Assembly (NCBI GenBank): GCA_961205875.1
Contig: OY540811.1
Coordinates: 23,057,248 to 23,121,247, forward strand
Origin: Sialis fuliginosa
Taxonomy: Eukaryota; Arthropoda; Insecta; Megaloptera; Sialidae
Length of the DNA stretch: 64,000 bases
Direction of reading: 5' to 3'
Shown here: positions 1 to 13,514 of the stretch, piece by piece
Layout of the letters: each line of letters starts with the position of its first letter
How positions within the stretch are numbered: position 1 is the first letter of the stretch
Notes under the pieces: model-generated
Told to the model about the DNA's origin: nothing
What the model saw: only the letters and a program-made list of their open reading frames with translations
Databases searched by the model: none
Made by a program: the position numbers and the translations under genes

Positions 1-2679
1 GCTTACCATTTATTCAAATGTCCACAGTATGAAGTTTTACCTGAAACAGAAATACTATATTAATGTCATGAAAAAATGTTTTATTTTAGCAAATATAATA
101 AATAATATTCCTTAAAGCACCAGAAATATTCAAAATTTAAAAAGGTTAAAATAAAATATAAAAAAGTTTATTAAAATGTTCTATATTTTCTACTATGAGT
201 GCAGATATGAAATCTTTTGCACCGAAAAGCCATTTTTCGGTTAATAAAAAGCCCATTAAATGAAAACTACATAAGTGAGGAGATTGAGACATTGTAATTA
301 ATGAGCCCTTTTTGAGTCATTTTTTCATTCTTTCTTAAGGTTTATATTTTCAATATTGAAATATAGTTCCATAAACTAGAATGGTCCCTGAACAAATTAT
401 TTTTATTATTTGAATAAATAAAATTATACATTGTGTTTATTTTTCGATTTTATTTAAAACTAAAACATTTTCTATTTATTACACACAAAATATTTTTCAA
501 CTTGCTACTAATCATTCATGTTTATATCTTATAATAATATGAAATGTTATTATTAATTAATTTCCCATTGCGTGTATTAAATTTAATTTAATAATTTACT
601 AAATCATACTCATTGGGGATATGTAATAAAATAAGGATTGAAATAAATTAATTCCAATTAATTTTATAATATTAATAATAATATTTCTACAAATAAAGTT
701 GCAAACAAATAAAATTAGAGGATAAAATGAATTAAATTACCCACATAAATACTATCAATAAACAAGCATCTATCAGAGTTTACAATATAATTAAATAAAC
801 TGTTACTGAAAACCAATTAGCATTACAAAAGCAAACTACGATAATGGGTCTACATTTGCATATATTCATATAATCATTGTTTAGATGCAGAACATATAGA
901 CTACACATGTAGGCACTACAAAATATATTAACTGAAAACTGTACACATTCAGTTGTTACGTGTGTATTTCATAATAATAATTAGTTGTGTACGTATATTG
1001 TAGAGGGAAATTTATTTTGATGAACTATTTTTAAATTTATTTATTACCAAATTTAGGTATCACATAAAAATCAACCAATACATTTCATTGATCGACGTTT
1101 ACTTATATACAATGTACGGCTATAAAACATATGGTGGAGGTGCTGCACAGTTTTATCGTAAGATCGCATTGCAAGGTTATACGAACATATTATTTTCTGT
1201 AATTATAATAGAATTATTAAAGCCATAAAATTTTATATTGATATATAGATTTTTAGTCAAAAACATGATTTTCAGGACTTGCATAGGTTATTTAATAAAT
1301 TAAATTATACGTTACTTTTAAATATTGAATTCTTTACTTTTGATTTTCGCAAAATAATTGTATTATAAAGGAAACAAAACAAAATTGTAGAAATGTGTAA
1401 GTAACTTCATGTATAGTACATTAATAAAAACTAAAATCCCATCTAATTATTTAAATATTTAAAATCGCAAATACTTTGTTATTTATTTATCATATGAACA
1501 CAATTTTCAGTATTGCCCTCCTTTTTCTAGCCCCTTAATTGTTTTGATGGATGTATAATAACATCCATGAATTTCTTTCACGAAGAACAAATATTTGCCG
1601 CCATTGGCGCAAACATACACTAAAATAGGTTGTAATTTATTTACTACGTAACATGATAAATAAACGTCAAATCACATACATCAAACTGTTTTCTTTTTAG
1701 AGATTTTAAAACAAGCTATTAAGATGTCATATTTTGTTAACGTAAAAGTGACACGTTTTAATGCACTGTTATCTAAAATATATAAAAAAATTGAGTACAA
1801 GCTAATAATCGATTTTTTAATTCCGATTGAGCAGACGTCTATTATAACAAATTAAAATAAAATAAAATTAACAATACCATGCTGTAACTAATAATTATTT
1901 TAATATACATATAAGAAAATTTAGTAAAATTAAATTAACTTTAATTTTAAAATACAAATTTTACACCATAAATAACCTAAATACAACAACATTAGTTAAA
2001 TTTTGATCGCTGTACCCGCAGTATCGATAATCAGGAAGAAGGATAATAGATATTCATAAATAAAAGTTATATAAAACCATTTATCAAACATGTCTACAAC
2101 CAATTGTACGGGTTAAAACCGGTCAGTTTTCATCATTTGTTGATGGCATCATCGTACACGCATGCGCATAAATACTTCAACGAAACGGTAAATTATTAAA
2201 ACCTTTAACCTTTAAAATCGTCCAGTTCATACATTAATTTTTGTAATTAAAATTTTTGTTTAATTTATATTATAAAATGTATATATATAAATGTACACAT
2301 TTTAGTAATGAAGCAAGCCTACGCAAATGTGGTTTGTTGTAAATAAATAAAATCGTTTATCAATTAATTAATTAAATAATCTCTTTGTAATGCACAGATT
2401 AATATAATATAAATAAATATAAAATATTGTTTCAGATTTACAAAAAAAAGAAATTATTAAAATTATATAATTTAAAAAAGATTTTACCTGTTTATAATTT
2501 TCACAAAGCGATTTAAAAGTATATATATTTAAAAAAAAAAGTTCTATAAAATAAAATGTAGGTATATCATAAAACAAAATATTAATATAAAGATATTTAA
2601 TTGTCTAGGTACTAGTATAATCTTACTGGTATATATACATTTACGAAATTGCCCTCAATATTAAATATACATATATAAA
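1..2679. other. AT-rich noncoding DNA
   Basis: I see no gene, RNA or repeat with defined ends here. Only short chance frames and A/T-rich simple sequence are present. Confidence 0.6.
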
Positions 2680-3025
2680 ACTAGTTATACTCGCGGCTTC
2701 GTTATCGCGGATTACGGAATTATTGTTTAGGATTTTTGAAAAATATAGTTGAATTATGTTAGATATTTTTATTCTACACAGTGCTTTCTTGCATTATATT
2801 GTTCAATATTTAACGGTTTAGGCAGCGTATTGCAGAACATCGCGCGGGTGACAAACTTTTTTCCGACTTGATTTGTTACTTTCGTCACTATTTATTCCTT
2901 ATGTTATCTAACGTAAAAAATATATACTAAAACCTGGGCAAAGAAAACATTAATTAAACGAAAAAAAAATTAAATAAGTAGTTCTCGAATGATAAGCGCA
3001 CTAACGGACAGACAGAGACGTTACA
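2680..3025 (+). repeat. Dispersed repeat family 1, copy A
   Basis: About 345 bp that aligns over its length with 17494-17815 and, reversed, with 34888-35708. Shared landmarks in order are a CTAGTTATACTCGCGGCTTC head, TTCAATATTTAACGGTTTAG, CCTTATGTTA, AAAACCTGGGCAAAGAA, TTCTCGAATGATAAGCGCA and a CTAACGGACAGACAGA tail. The head resembles the CCCGCG-type termini common in insect dispersed repeats. No coding capacity is visible and the class is unresolved. Confidence 0.75.
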
Positions 3026-3647
3026 TTTAATAACATATGTATATAAGTGAAGAATATATTATTTTAACATTTTAAATTTATCGTCCAATAATTATTATAA
3101 TTTTTAGAATTCATTGTCAATATTGACAAATAATTAACACAATTTATTTTCAATCGAACACCATCTTATAAAACAAACAAGATGACGCTGGCATATAGTA
3201 ACATAGATCTATTTACACTGTGTCTATACTATGCATTTCGTACGTACATAATCTAATAACAAAGCCTGCAAGTGTGAAATAGAACGCATTGAATTTCCGC
3301 GCTGCATTTTCCAATTTCCTTCACATCCCAAGTGTAACCGTAATACGCGTTATAATAAATTGCATCTGCACCAGCCCGACCCTATATATTACATATAAAA
3401 CAACGATGTTTTAATACAAATAAAATGATAGATACATATACCGAAAATAGGAATAATACAATTACCTTATTTTATCATATATATAAAACATATGAATTCA
3501 TGAAAAAATATCAAATACAATACTACAATAAATACTACATATTATTATACTACACTGGCTAAAAACTACACAAAAATAAGATCGGAGATCTCAAAATCAT
3601 ATAGAAGCACGTTTTTTTTACCACACATTAATGTAGTACTGGCTTCA
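3026..3647. other. AT-rich noncoding DNA
   Basis: No gene or bounded repeat seen. A slightly less AT-rich patch at 3240-3380 has no open frame. Confidence 0.5.
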
Positions 3648-3975
3648 GGGGGGGGGGGGGGGATAAGTCGACCGCCCGGGGCGCCAGGTCAGGACGGGCG
3701 GCGCACAGTGACGCAAAAGTACTTTTTTGTTTTGAGTTCATTGTTTTTAAAATTTCTTTGTAATAACTTGAGTACAGATAAAAAATTGGTAAATATTAAA
3801 CCATTCATATTATTTAAGATCCATTTGTTCTAATTTTTTTTTTAATCATTAGAGTAAAAAAATGTTTTTTTAATAGTCAACCTGATGAACCGATCGTCTC
3901 AGAGGAATGAAGGGGGGGGGGGGGATGAATCTTGCCCAAGGCGCCAGATTTGCAAAGGCCGGTTCTGCATTTATG
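3648..3975 (+). repeat. Pair of poly-G-headed GC-rich repeat fragments
   Basis: A 15-nt G run (3648-3662) is followed by GC-rich sequence with GGGGCGCCAGGTC and GGGCGGCGCA. A 13-nt G run (3912-3924) is followed by the related CCCAAGGCGCCAGATTTG. The two share the order poly-G, short spacer, CCC..GGCGCCAG, so they look like diverged copies of one fragment 264 bp apart. Function unknown. Confidence 0.5.
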
Positions 3976-6900
3976 TATTTGTATTTTAATTAATACACAA
4001 TATACTTCCTCAATTACAGTAATTTAATTCAAGTTGTAAAGTTTGACTGAACGGAGGTATGAAATTATTCCACTTGCCAATAACATCACTTAACATTTTG
4101 ACCTATGACCTACAGATAATTTATGCAAGGGGAATTTACACTTTCGCCCTAGATATGTATAAGTTTTAGATTAATACTGTACTTCAACCTTTATGGCTGC
4201 TTTTTGGAATAATTGCCATAGTAATTCAAAATAAATAAAACGAATATCTAAAGAAAATTATTTTTGTTATTCACTGAATAATGAGTATCATTATCAATTA
4301 AATTATTGTTTCTAAATAGAAACTAAGTTTTCAAGAATATTTACTATAATATAATAATGACATAATTTCCCTGCTTTAAGAATGCGAATAAATAAACAAG
4401 ATATTCGTTTTTAATTTATATTTCCAAATAAATTAGTTTAGAAAAATTGAACATAAACAGATAAAACCTCTACAGCTATATTCATTTAATTTTTAATTTA
4501 AATGTCTGTATAAAAAGTATTTTAACATTAAAACAAAAAAAATGAAGACACATTTAAATTTAAAAAATAATGAAATAACAATGGTAAATGTAAATCTAGA
4601 AAACAAAGAATGACATTTTAGTATTATACATAATAAAACAAAATCAATATGGAATAATTTAAATAAATGGAACGTTCGACCTCTTTAAATGTATTTTATG
4701 AGATCGTAATATGCTTTCAGATTTCTCTGTAGATTATATGCTATTGTATCGAGTAATGGTTTATTATAACCTTATTATATTTAGTAAATTCTTACTTTCT
4801 TACTTTTATGTTTTTTATAAATGAATTGCGTTTTTATTGATTGGAAAAAAATCAGATTAAATTTTTTGTTTGTTTTTATCTTGTATATGATATTTATTCA
4901 ATAAATTGCAATTATATAATAACATTGTTTTGTAACATTTCGAAGAAAAATAATTGGATATAACAATTTAAAAAAGTGTATTTTTTTGTTCACGAATTGC
5001 AACTGACCAGCATTTTATTGAATTAATTCTGTCCAGATCATTATTCAAAGCTTAAATAGCATCTTCTTTATACAACATTAATAATATTTAACATAAACGC
5101 CGCAAAGAAATTAACATCATGAAATATACCATATTAAAGAGAAGAACTTAAAACTTGCATTAAATAAATATGTAAGCATAAAAGTTCCTTAAAGAAAATA
5201 TACCGTACATAATATTTATTAATTGAAACTGACACTTTAATTATAAACAAATAAATAACTGTAACGAGTATTCACGAACGTCAACTAAATTGGTCACATG
5301 AGATGCCGAGATTTCTAAGAAATTATGCTGTCCTTATTTCACTTTATAACGCAATTAATTCTTCTTAATTACGGAAGCTTACAGAATAAACATTCCCCGC
5401 GCTTTATGAAATAAATTATATTCGTGTTCTCCATAGCTTTCAAGGGATAATTTCCATATATAATGAAATACAATCTTCAGTAAATATATTTACTATATTT
5501 AAGTGGGGGATGTTTATAATGATATTGTTGTTTGTTACAAGCAAATGACTTGTCTGTAGTATATTACTGCATCTCACAAGTAAAGGAAACTTCAAATTAA
5601 ATCCGTTATGTATGAATAAATACACATGTGTTTGTATCTATACATATAGTATATACTAAATTAAAGCTGTTACTACTTCGAAATTAAATATTTGGTATAC
5701 ACAAAAATATTCAATTTTCGTTTTAGAACATTGCTTTCATATAAAGTATTTTGTTCATTTCTTGCTTTTATATGGAAATATAATTTTGAGCTTCATTTAT
5801 TATAAAATATCATATCTTATCTCCATTTAGCTATTAATAATGCAAATATAGACACAACAACCTAAAGAAATAATGTTAAATTTCAATAATACAATAATTG
5901 TGGTCATTCAAAATTGCGAAAAATGTGTCCTGACTCATTTTGATATGAATTTGTTTAGCATGACCTGTAATATTATTTCATTAAAAAATATCAAATGATA
6001 TGTATGATTATTTTGGATTTTCAACTTATAAATAATGCAATACACATTTTTATTTACTAAAAATCATCCCTCACCACGTCTTTTGCTCGATAATCGATAC
6101 TTTTTGAATCAAATACTCAATAGTTAATTTTATAATTATTTATATTTATCTTTTAAAAGGTTCACAATATAGGATAGATGAATGTGAATTTAGTAATATT
6201 TTGATTTTGAGAAAATTACGCTTTCAAATAATTACTTTTCACATGACAGTGTATTCGTGTTTGCAATTTTAATGCTACATGCAGTTTTTGGTTTTTAACA
6301 AAGGGCAGCATTGCCGACGGGGCAATATAACGCATATTATTGTGTACGAAGAAGTTTTTATGTTAGCAAAACATTTTTGTAAAATTTCTATTAAAAGTTA
6401 TAGTTTCTTCAGTAATACCCTCACATAAAATGTAAGAAAGTTAATTAATTAAATTTTAATGTATGTTATTGATTTGGTTTAGTTTTAAGAAGCAAAATGA
6501 TTTTACTGAAAATCTTGTAAAATGTTATATGGGACAAGAAATTTTAACAAAAATCTTTCAATTCGTCATTCCCTTACTGTGATATACATCTTTAAATAAT
6601 TTAACGATATTCTTTAAACATGTATTATTTCATGCACTTTAAGCATTAAATATATATATTTTAATAATAGCATTTTTAATTTCGAGCATTAAACTAAGCA
6701 TAAAGTTTGACATTAAAAAAATGTATTATTAAATTTGCTTTAACTTATTTTAATTTTCTTATGGGTCTTAATGTTAGTTTATATTAACTATTGCAGAAAC
6801 ACAAAAAATAATACTTAAAAGTGTTTACAAATGCTACAAGAGTTTAATGAGTGCTTTAGTATTTTATTTAATGATCTTCACTATTTGTCAATTAAGTTAA

Positions 6901-7762
6901 AATATGCGCGTTAAAATTTTTATTGTAATTTAATATTACATTTTCATTACTATCTATGGATAATTATATCATTTTGTTCAAAAATGTTTTTGTGCAGTAA
7001 TCTATACATTGTTTACAAAAATCATTCCCTCACATCCTATTTTTTAAAGCTTAGTTTTTTCACTAAAACGAACAAAATGTGTATATTCACTAATATGGAC
7101 AAATCATATTATAAACAGTAAACAGAAAAAACAATAGATTTCTACCAATTTTTTATCATTATTGTTTTAACGAGATATTCATAAATTCGTGAGAATTACC
7201 CTTCCATAAAAAATGCATATAACATTTTAATTTACTAAGTGCAATTTTATAGGATTGTATTATACAATTAAAGAATAGCATCATATAGTGTAGTAATAGT
7301 GCATATATTCTAAAAAAATTAATTGTAAAATTACAGTAGATGTTTTGCACTATAATTTCAAGCCATGATAAAACTATTAGCCATTTGTGCAAAACATTAA
7401 TGCAGTTAGAATGTTATGTATGAATTGAGTTGTACTTTTTAATTATTTTTATTATGTATATGAATACATTAACATTCAAAACTAATTTAGTTAATTGGTT
7501 AAAGAGATAAGTTAATTAGTGGATTAAATATTATGAATTAAAATGTAATTTCATGATTTTGATGTTTCATTAAAACAACTGGAATTTTAATTTTCAATTT
7601 TACTGTTTCAATACACAATTTTGTTACTTTTAATAGTTTATCAATAAATAAAGATAATATTAGTTTGCTTTTACATTTTTTATACCTTATCAATATTGAT
7701 TCCTTGATGTTTTTCATTTAAAATATATACTTATTTAATATTTTTTTCAAAAAATCTAAATT
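3976..7762. other. Long AT-rich noncoding stretch
   Basis: Nearly 3.8 kb with no supported gene. The open frames at 5440-5625 and 7159-7392 on the minus strand have the composition of random AT-rich sequence and match no family I know. Confidence 0.6.
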
Positions 7763-8013
7763 CGGATAAATGAATATGGATCTTGGCTTCTGGGTGTAAG
7801 TCGCATCGGTTTGGTCGTGTTATCGGCCAACGTTTCGTCACACATTGCAGTGACTACCTTCAGAGCTCTTCTAAAAGTGCACTAGATGTTCACTGCAATG
7901 TGTGACGAAACATTGGCCGATAACACGACCAAACCGACGCGGCTTACACTCAGAAGCCAAAATCCATATCAAGATCACTGAGGAAGCCTCAAGACGTATA
8001 CCGGATAAATGAA
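7763..8013. mobile_element. Foldback insertion with 12-bp target duplication, Penelope-like terminal sequence
   Basis: Inverted arms 7774-7853 and 7890-7969 (about 80 bp each, roughly 90% identical) flank a 36-nt loop. The insertion is bounded by the direct repeat CGGATAAATGAA at 7763-7774 and 8002-8013, a convincing target-site duplication. The arms contain GGCCAACGTTTCGTCACAC. On the minus strand the order CTGAAGG - GTCAC/GTGAC stem - GAAAC (7863 to 7832) recalls the hammerhead-like terminal repeats of Penelope-like retroelements. The class is inferred; the inverted structure and the duplication are seen directly. Confidence 0.75.
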
Positions 8014-8577
8014 ATTAATCTTATAACTTTGAATGTGTAGTGAAAAAATATCAAACATAATATTTAATATCGTATACAATAGATTACTTCTATTGAAGTT
8101 TATTATCAAAATATACGAATAAACATTTATGTTAAAAACTACAATGACAACAGATTACAAATATTGTTTTTGTTCGAACCTAAACGTTGATAGTTAAGTT
8201 TTAATTTTACAATAGATTGCAATGTGATGTCTATTCATCTACTATAAAACAATGGTCGTTAGTTGAGATTGAAATTCACAATTCAACCCAGAACCTCTTC
8301 GTAAACAAAAGTATAGTGATTCAACGTTCTACGACTATAATACTGAATGTCACACACATATACACATTATACAACTTGACATATTGTAATTAAAATCATG
8401 TCATACGAGATATTTTGTATGCATGTAACAATTACATGTGTGGAAAAGGTAATTTACAATAAATTCACATAATATGTAATAATAATATTTATTTTATAAT
8501 TAATATACATGTACAAGTAATGTATGATTAAATGTTTTTAGTTTTCTTATATCACAAGTTTAATTCTAAAAAAAATT
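8014..8577. other. AT-rich noncoding DNA
   Basis: Nothing supported in this stretch. Confidence 0.5.
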
Positions 8578-9280
8578 TTAGGAATGTAACGGATGTCGTT
8601 TTAACGGATGCGGATATTGGGAAGATAGGATTTAGAGATGCAGATGCGAATGTGAATTATTAATTTATTTGATAAATAAGATTTATTGTATTTACAGGCT
8701 TTTTTATCTTCCAAACTACTTGTCAATTCGTCATAGAATAAACCTACTCCGCTAAAAATTTGTTCACTAGGAACACTAGCAGGTGAAGGTGATAAAAATT
8801 TATGTACGTCATTACATAATGTTTCGTACTAGAAATGGAAACGTACCTATGTTAAAATGAAAATAATGACACACTAATCGCTCATTTTAAAATTCGCTGC
8901 AATAGATAATTTTAAAAACATATTTGCAATAATCACTTTTTTGAAAATCAGTCAAATATTCAAGATTATACAAAATTCTGCAAGAATATTAATGAGATAT
9001 CAATTTTTATATCAACTTTAGCAACACATTTCAATTTTATTAAAATTCATGAAATCAAATTTTTATTGTTGTCACAAGTTATTCGATTTGATCTAACTAC
9101 ATTAGTTTGTGGTTTTTGTATAAAATATCCATTATAATATCCTCATAGAAAAATGAGGATGCGGATTTTTTTAAATTCAAAGTTGTGGATAAGGATCCAG
9201 ATGAGGATATGTAAATTAATGGTGATAATCCGCAGTTGCGGATGCGGATACGGATATCCGTTACAAGTTACAACTCTAAT
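8578..9280 (-). mobile_element. Degenerate hAT-type DNA transposon, short copy
   Basis: About 700 bp bounded by inverted GTAACGGAT-type ends: TGTAACGGATGTCG at the left and GGATATCCGTTACA at the right. Further GGATGCGGATA repeats lie just inside both ends. The interior on the minus strand keeps a hAT transposase C-terminal fragment (see 8672-8866). Most of the transposase is missing, so the copy is non-autonomous. Confidence 0.7.
8672..8866 (-). pseudogene. hAT transposase C-terminal dimerisation-domain relic
   Basis: The minus strand reads HKFLSPSPASVPSEQIFSG and continues VGLFYDELTSSLEDKKA. This matches the hATC signature in which an xSVPSERVFS core is followed by a conserved acidic/basic helix. 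An in-frame TAG lies just upstream (near 8830), and no zinc finger or catalytic core is present. It is a dead fragment of a cut-and-paste transposase. Confidence 0.75.
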
Positions 9281-11990
9281 CTTTTTAATAAATTTTACTT
9301 GACTGTATGTTCAAATTGCTTAATTTAATCTTATTATTACTAATAAAATTAATTCGTACTTAATTAATAGTTGTAATTAAGACACAGTAACCTTAAATTT
9401 ACACAACAATTATTTTTTTATAACAAAAATTCAACTTGTAATTAAAAAAAAGATTTAGATTTGTCTATGTGTAGACTGATTAGAATAGATAGACTTGAAA
9501 AGTTTATTAACAATTTTTGTTAATATATTATAGGGTAACAGCTTACAAACGAATTAAACAAGTTATACAATTAATCACATACAAATATCTGAGAGAATTT
9601 CTAACCTCCTATATACATACATGTATGTACGTAGCTAATAACTCAGAAGTCATGAGTTCTGCTACAAAGTTCTAACTCTCTTCCATAAATACAGTGTGCA
9701 ACTGCAATAACAACTGCCAAATGCAGTATTTTGTATGATGGAATAGCTACATGTGACGTATTATCATAACGATGATACCGCCTCTTGTATGAAGATTAAT
9801 GTTTAGAAATTGGCGACGAACTTTGGTGAACTGTAACATACATTACTAGAACATAAATTCGGTAAACGGAGTGTTTAAAGCCTTTTATTGATGCAGTAAT
9901 GTCGTATTGAAAGAGTCTGGATCATATTACAATAAACTTGCACTTAAATAGGTAAATAAAAGAGTTTGAACGTTTCATAACATAAACTTTGCGTATTTCT
10001 TGAATATACTTATATTACAAATAGCGTTTATTATCGATAGTAAAATTTTGAATATATTTTCATAGATTTTATAAACATATCAATGACCTACGTACGTGTA
10101 AGAAGTTTAGGATTTTATTTATTTTTGTCTTCTAGATTCTATTATTTTAATTAATATTGTTTTATTTTAAATGTGTTATCTGTTGTAAGAATTTTATGTT
10201 GAAAATCCTTCAATTAGGAATATTTATATGTCTACGTTACATGGAGCCCCAATTTTTTGATTGGGACTCCATGATTTGATTAACTATATCAAAATAAATT
10301 TTATATCCCTACCACGATCAGTAACATTATACGGTTCTCTTATTTCAAGTATTCATACATTTTTTTCTATATATCTATTATGTGTAAAACATTTTATACA
10401 ATTTATACATGTGAAATGTGTGCGTAATACAATACATTTGTGCCTATATTTATATTTATTATAAAATGTATAATGTCAATGACATTAATATGTCAGTGAC
10501 TTCAATATTTTGTCTCAAAAGGTTATTCATATTGCTATCGCAAATATAATAAAGAACACATAAATGTAATATTACAGTCATCATTTTCATAAGATTTTTA
10601 CTGCGCTCATATAAAATTGTGAATAATTTCGTTCGTTTTATGTGCACGTGCGATACAATTTTCAGTTATATATTTTCTCTTTGTTCGATTCAATTTATTC
10701 CGTTGTTTTGTTCAAATACACGATTTTGTAAAATTCATCAAATCATTTATTATTTGTTGTTACACATGTTATATGTTATTTGATACATAGCTATGTATAT
10801 ACTATACTGAAAAAATTCGTTATAATTAACAAATACGTTTTAAAATATTTGGTTTGAAATAACCCTATAACTATGAAGAAAAATATTATTAACGTTATGA
10901 AAATATATTTTTGTTAAATTTATTGTTTTAAACACCTTGACTAAATATTTCGGTTGAGTTTAACTTAGTAGATAAATCTAAAATTTCTTCAGTGTATATT
11001 ACAGTAATTTTATTATTCAGAATAGATTAAATACATAAATCAGCAGTGGCTATTCTCGGGAGAGGCATCGACGCTTTTCAAGATAAAATAAAAACACACC
11101 CGATTAGTCGTCAAAGGAATTCAGATGATATTTTCCCGACGTGGTGTCTGACAATCCAGTTTAGAAAAAATCTGAGATAGCTTTTTCTCTCTGAAACTGA
11201 AATTTTACTCAGTTGCCAAAGACGAGTTCTTAAGAAATACTTTGGAAATTTTTTAAATATATCGAGTTTTCATACAAATAAGGCATTTACACTTTCATTA
11301 TATATGTATATTTTTTATAGAAAATTATTTAATACACAAATGTTATAAATATTTAAGGAAAATGAAAAAAACTGAACTAAATGAATATTTAATCCAAACT
11401 GACAAAAACTTTATAAAAATCAAGAAGAAGTTTATTTATTTTTAACTCAAAACATTTTTCTTCCAGCCTACAACAACTATACATTATTTATATTCACCCA
11501 CGTTCAAAAAGAAAGAAATTTAACATTCGTTATTATGCAAACCAGATAAACTTTTCAACAGCGATAATAAAAGAAAAACGAAATAAAACTCTGTACACAG
11601 AGAAAAACTCGCACAGAATAATCCATATAAAAAGAAAAGCGAAATAAAAACCACAATAAAAAGCTACACATTTATGTGTTTGACAAGTCACAAAGTTGAT
11701 GACGATATCCGGGTTTACCCCCGGTACGCACGCCACTGGCTACAGTGACGTGCAAGCTGCGGGCTGCTAATTGCAAAGAGACTATCAAACACTGTACCAG
11801 TGATTCCATAAATATATGTAAAGTTCCTATGTATTTAATATGTATATATGAATTTAACCGTATATTTTCATTTTGATACATTATCAGAATTATTTATTTT
11901 ATCAACAATAATTTAAAAAAAAAACAACAATTGTTAATAGTTACTGAAAATAACTTGGTATTAAATATGAAACGCTATTGGTATTACATT
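9281..11990. other. AT-rich noncoding DNA with one hairpin
   Basis: No supported gene in 2.7 kb. A compact hairpin lies at 10240-10273. A GC-richer patch at 11690-11770 has overlapping minus-strand frames that I cannot assign to any family. Confidence 0.55.
10240..10273. repeat. Short hairpin, about 14-bp stem
   Basis: CATGGAGCCCCAAT pairs with ATTGGGACTCCATG across a 6-nt T-rich loop, with one mismatch in the stem. It is GC-rich against an AT-rich background. It could be a tiny foldback remnant. Confidence 0.6.
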
Positions 11991-12276
11991 ACTAGAAAAA
12001 ATAAAAAATAACTTTTTTTTAAATAATTTACCTTTTAAAACCAACTAAAAAGCAGAAAATAAAATTCAGTGACTCTTTTCGTACTAAATATAAAAGTTAA
12101 TTTTGTTCATACTAGAAGAGTTAAGAAAATGACTAACTCTTCTATTATGAACAAAATCAACTTTTTTTAAATGTAATATTTAGTACGAAAAGAGTCTAAC
12201 CAACTTTTACTTTCTACTTTTTAGTTTATTTTAAAAGGCAAATTAGTAAAAATAAGTTTATTTTTTATTTATGAGT
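11991..12276. mobile_element. Foldback (long palindromic) MITE-like element
   Basis: Sequence from 11991 reads inward almost identically to the reverse complement from 12276. Landmarks are AAATAAAAAATAAC, AACTAAAAAGCAGAAA, GACTCTTTTCGTACTAAAT and TTTTGTTCATA...AGAAGAGTTA, mirrored about a centre near 12125. The arms are about 130 bp with a few mismatches and indels, and there is no coding capacity. Confidence 0.75.
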
Positions 12277-13514
12277 TTTTAGTTATACATATTATACAAT
12301 TTTTTTCTACAACCGTTTAAAAAAGTAGGCTTTTTCATTGACATTTCAGTGTGTAAAGTAGTACTTTACGCACGGCGTGCGCAAAAGTGTTTACTGTTTT
12401 CATAGTATCACATACATTTTTACATTTTTTTTACGATTAATGAATTTTATAAATACTATTGTATTATAGTATTAAACAAATTACTAAAATTTAATCACTA
12501 TATTAATTATTGTAATGAAAAAAATTATTAATAAAATTAAATAAATTGTAAACAATACCTTAATAAATAAATAAAGCAAATTTAAAAAAATATTATAATA
12601 AAAAGAACCATGTAGAAAGATATTTAGTTGTATCATTATTTTTTAATGATGAATATGTAAAAAAAATATCAATAAAAAACAAATATCAAAAAAAAATTCT
12701 GTATCTTTCATTTAACAAAGCTAATTTACTTTTTGATGTAAGTTTTAAAGCAAACAAGAAGATAAAAGAAATTATAATTTATTTCAAAATAGTCATAAAT
12801 TAAATTAGAAATTAAAAAATATGTTTAACATTTCAAAGTTCATTAAACGAAAGTTTACTAACATAAGATACATAAGTACATAATATACACATACATAGTT
12901 ATATTTAAATGTATAGAAGTAGTTTACAAACGGCTAAACACAATATCTGTGGATGAAATGAATTCGTAAATACTATTACAAAACGTTTATACGACGTCAG
13001 TTAGAAAAATAAAACTAAAATTAAATTAAAAGCATCTGGTTGTGGCAGTAAATGAATATACTGTTGAAAATTTATCTTAATTCTGAATATTAATTATGAA
13101 ATTTTTGTAAACTTGTATAATAAATAATAATTAATGCACATAATAGCGTAATGATTATGGGAAATATAAGATCAAAATATTTTTTTTTAATATTAAAATT
13201 TAATTTAAAAAAAAGTAATTAATTGTTTCAAAAATATTTGCTTCTAGTAAACATCCTTGACATTTAAAAGGAACGTTATATTACAAGAGAAAATGTTAAA
13301 TAAAAATACCAGATTAAAGTAATGTAAAATTATGATTTCAGGGAAAAAGAGGTAATTATTAAAACCTGAATTTTTTTTCATTAAAAAATTTTATCTCCAA
13401 CTTGATCAATGTACCTTTTCTGGAAAAAATAATATTTTCTTTTTGTAAAAAATACATTAAAATACTAATATAAATATATTAGTTATAGACACAAAATATT
13501 TGCATATATTACAG
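12277..13514. other. AT-rich noncoding DNA
   Basis: Nothing supported. Very A/T-rich with homopolymer runs. Confidence 0.6.
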
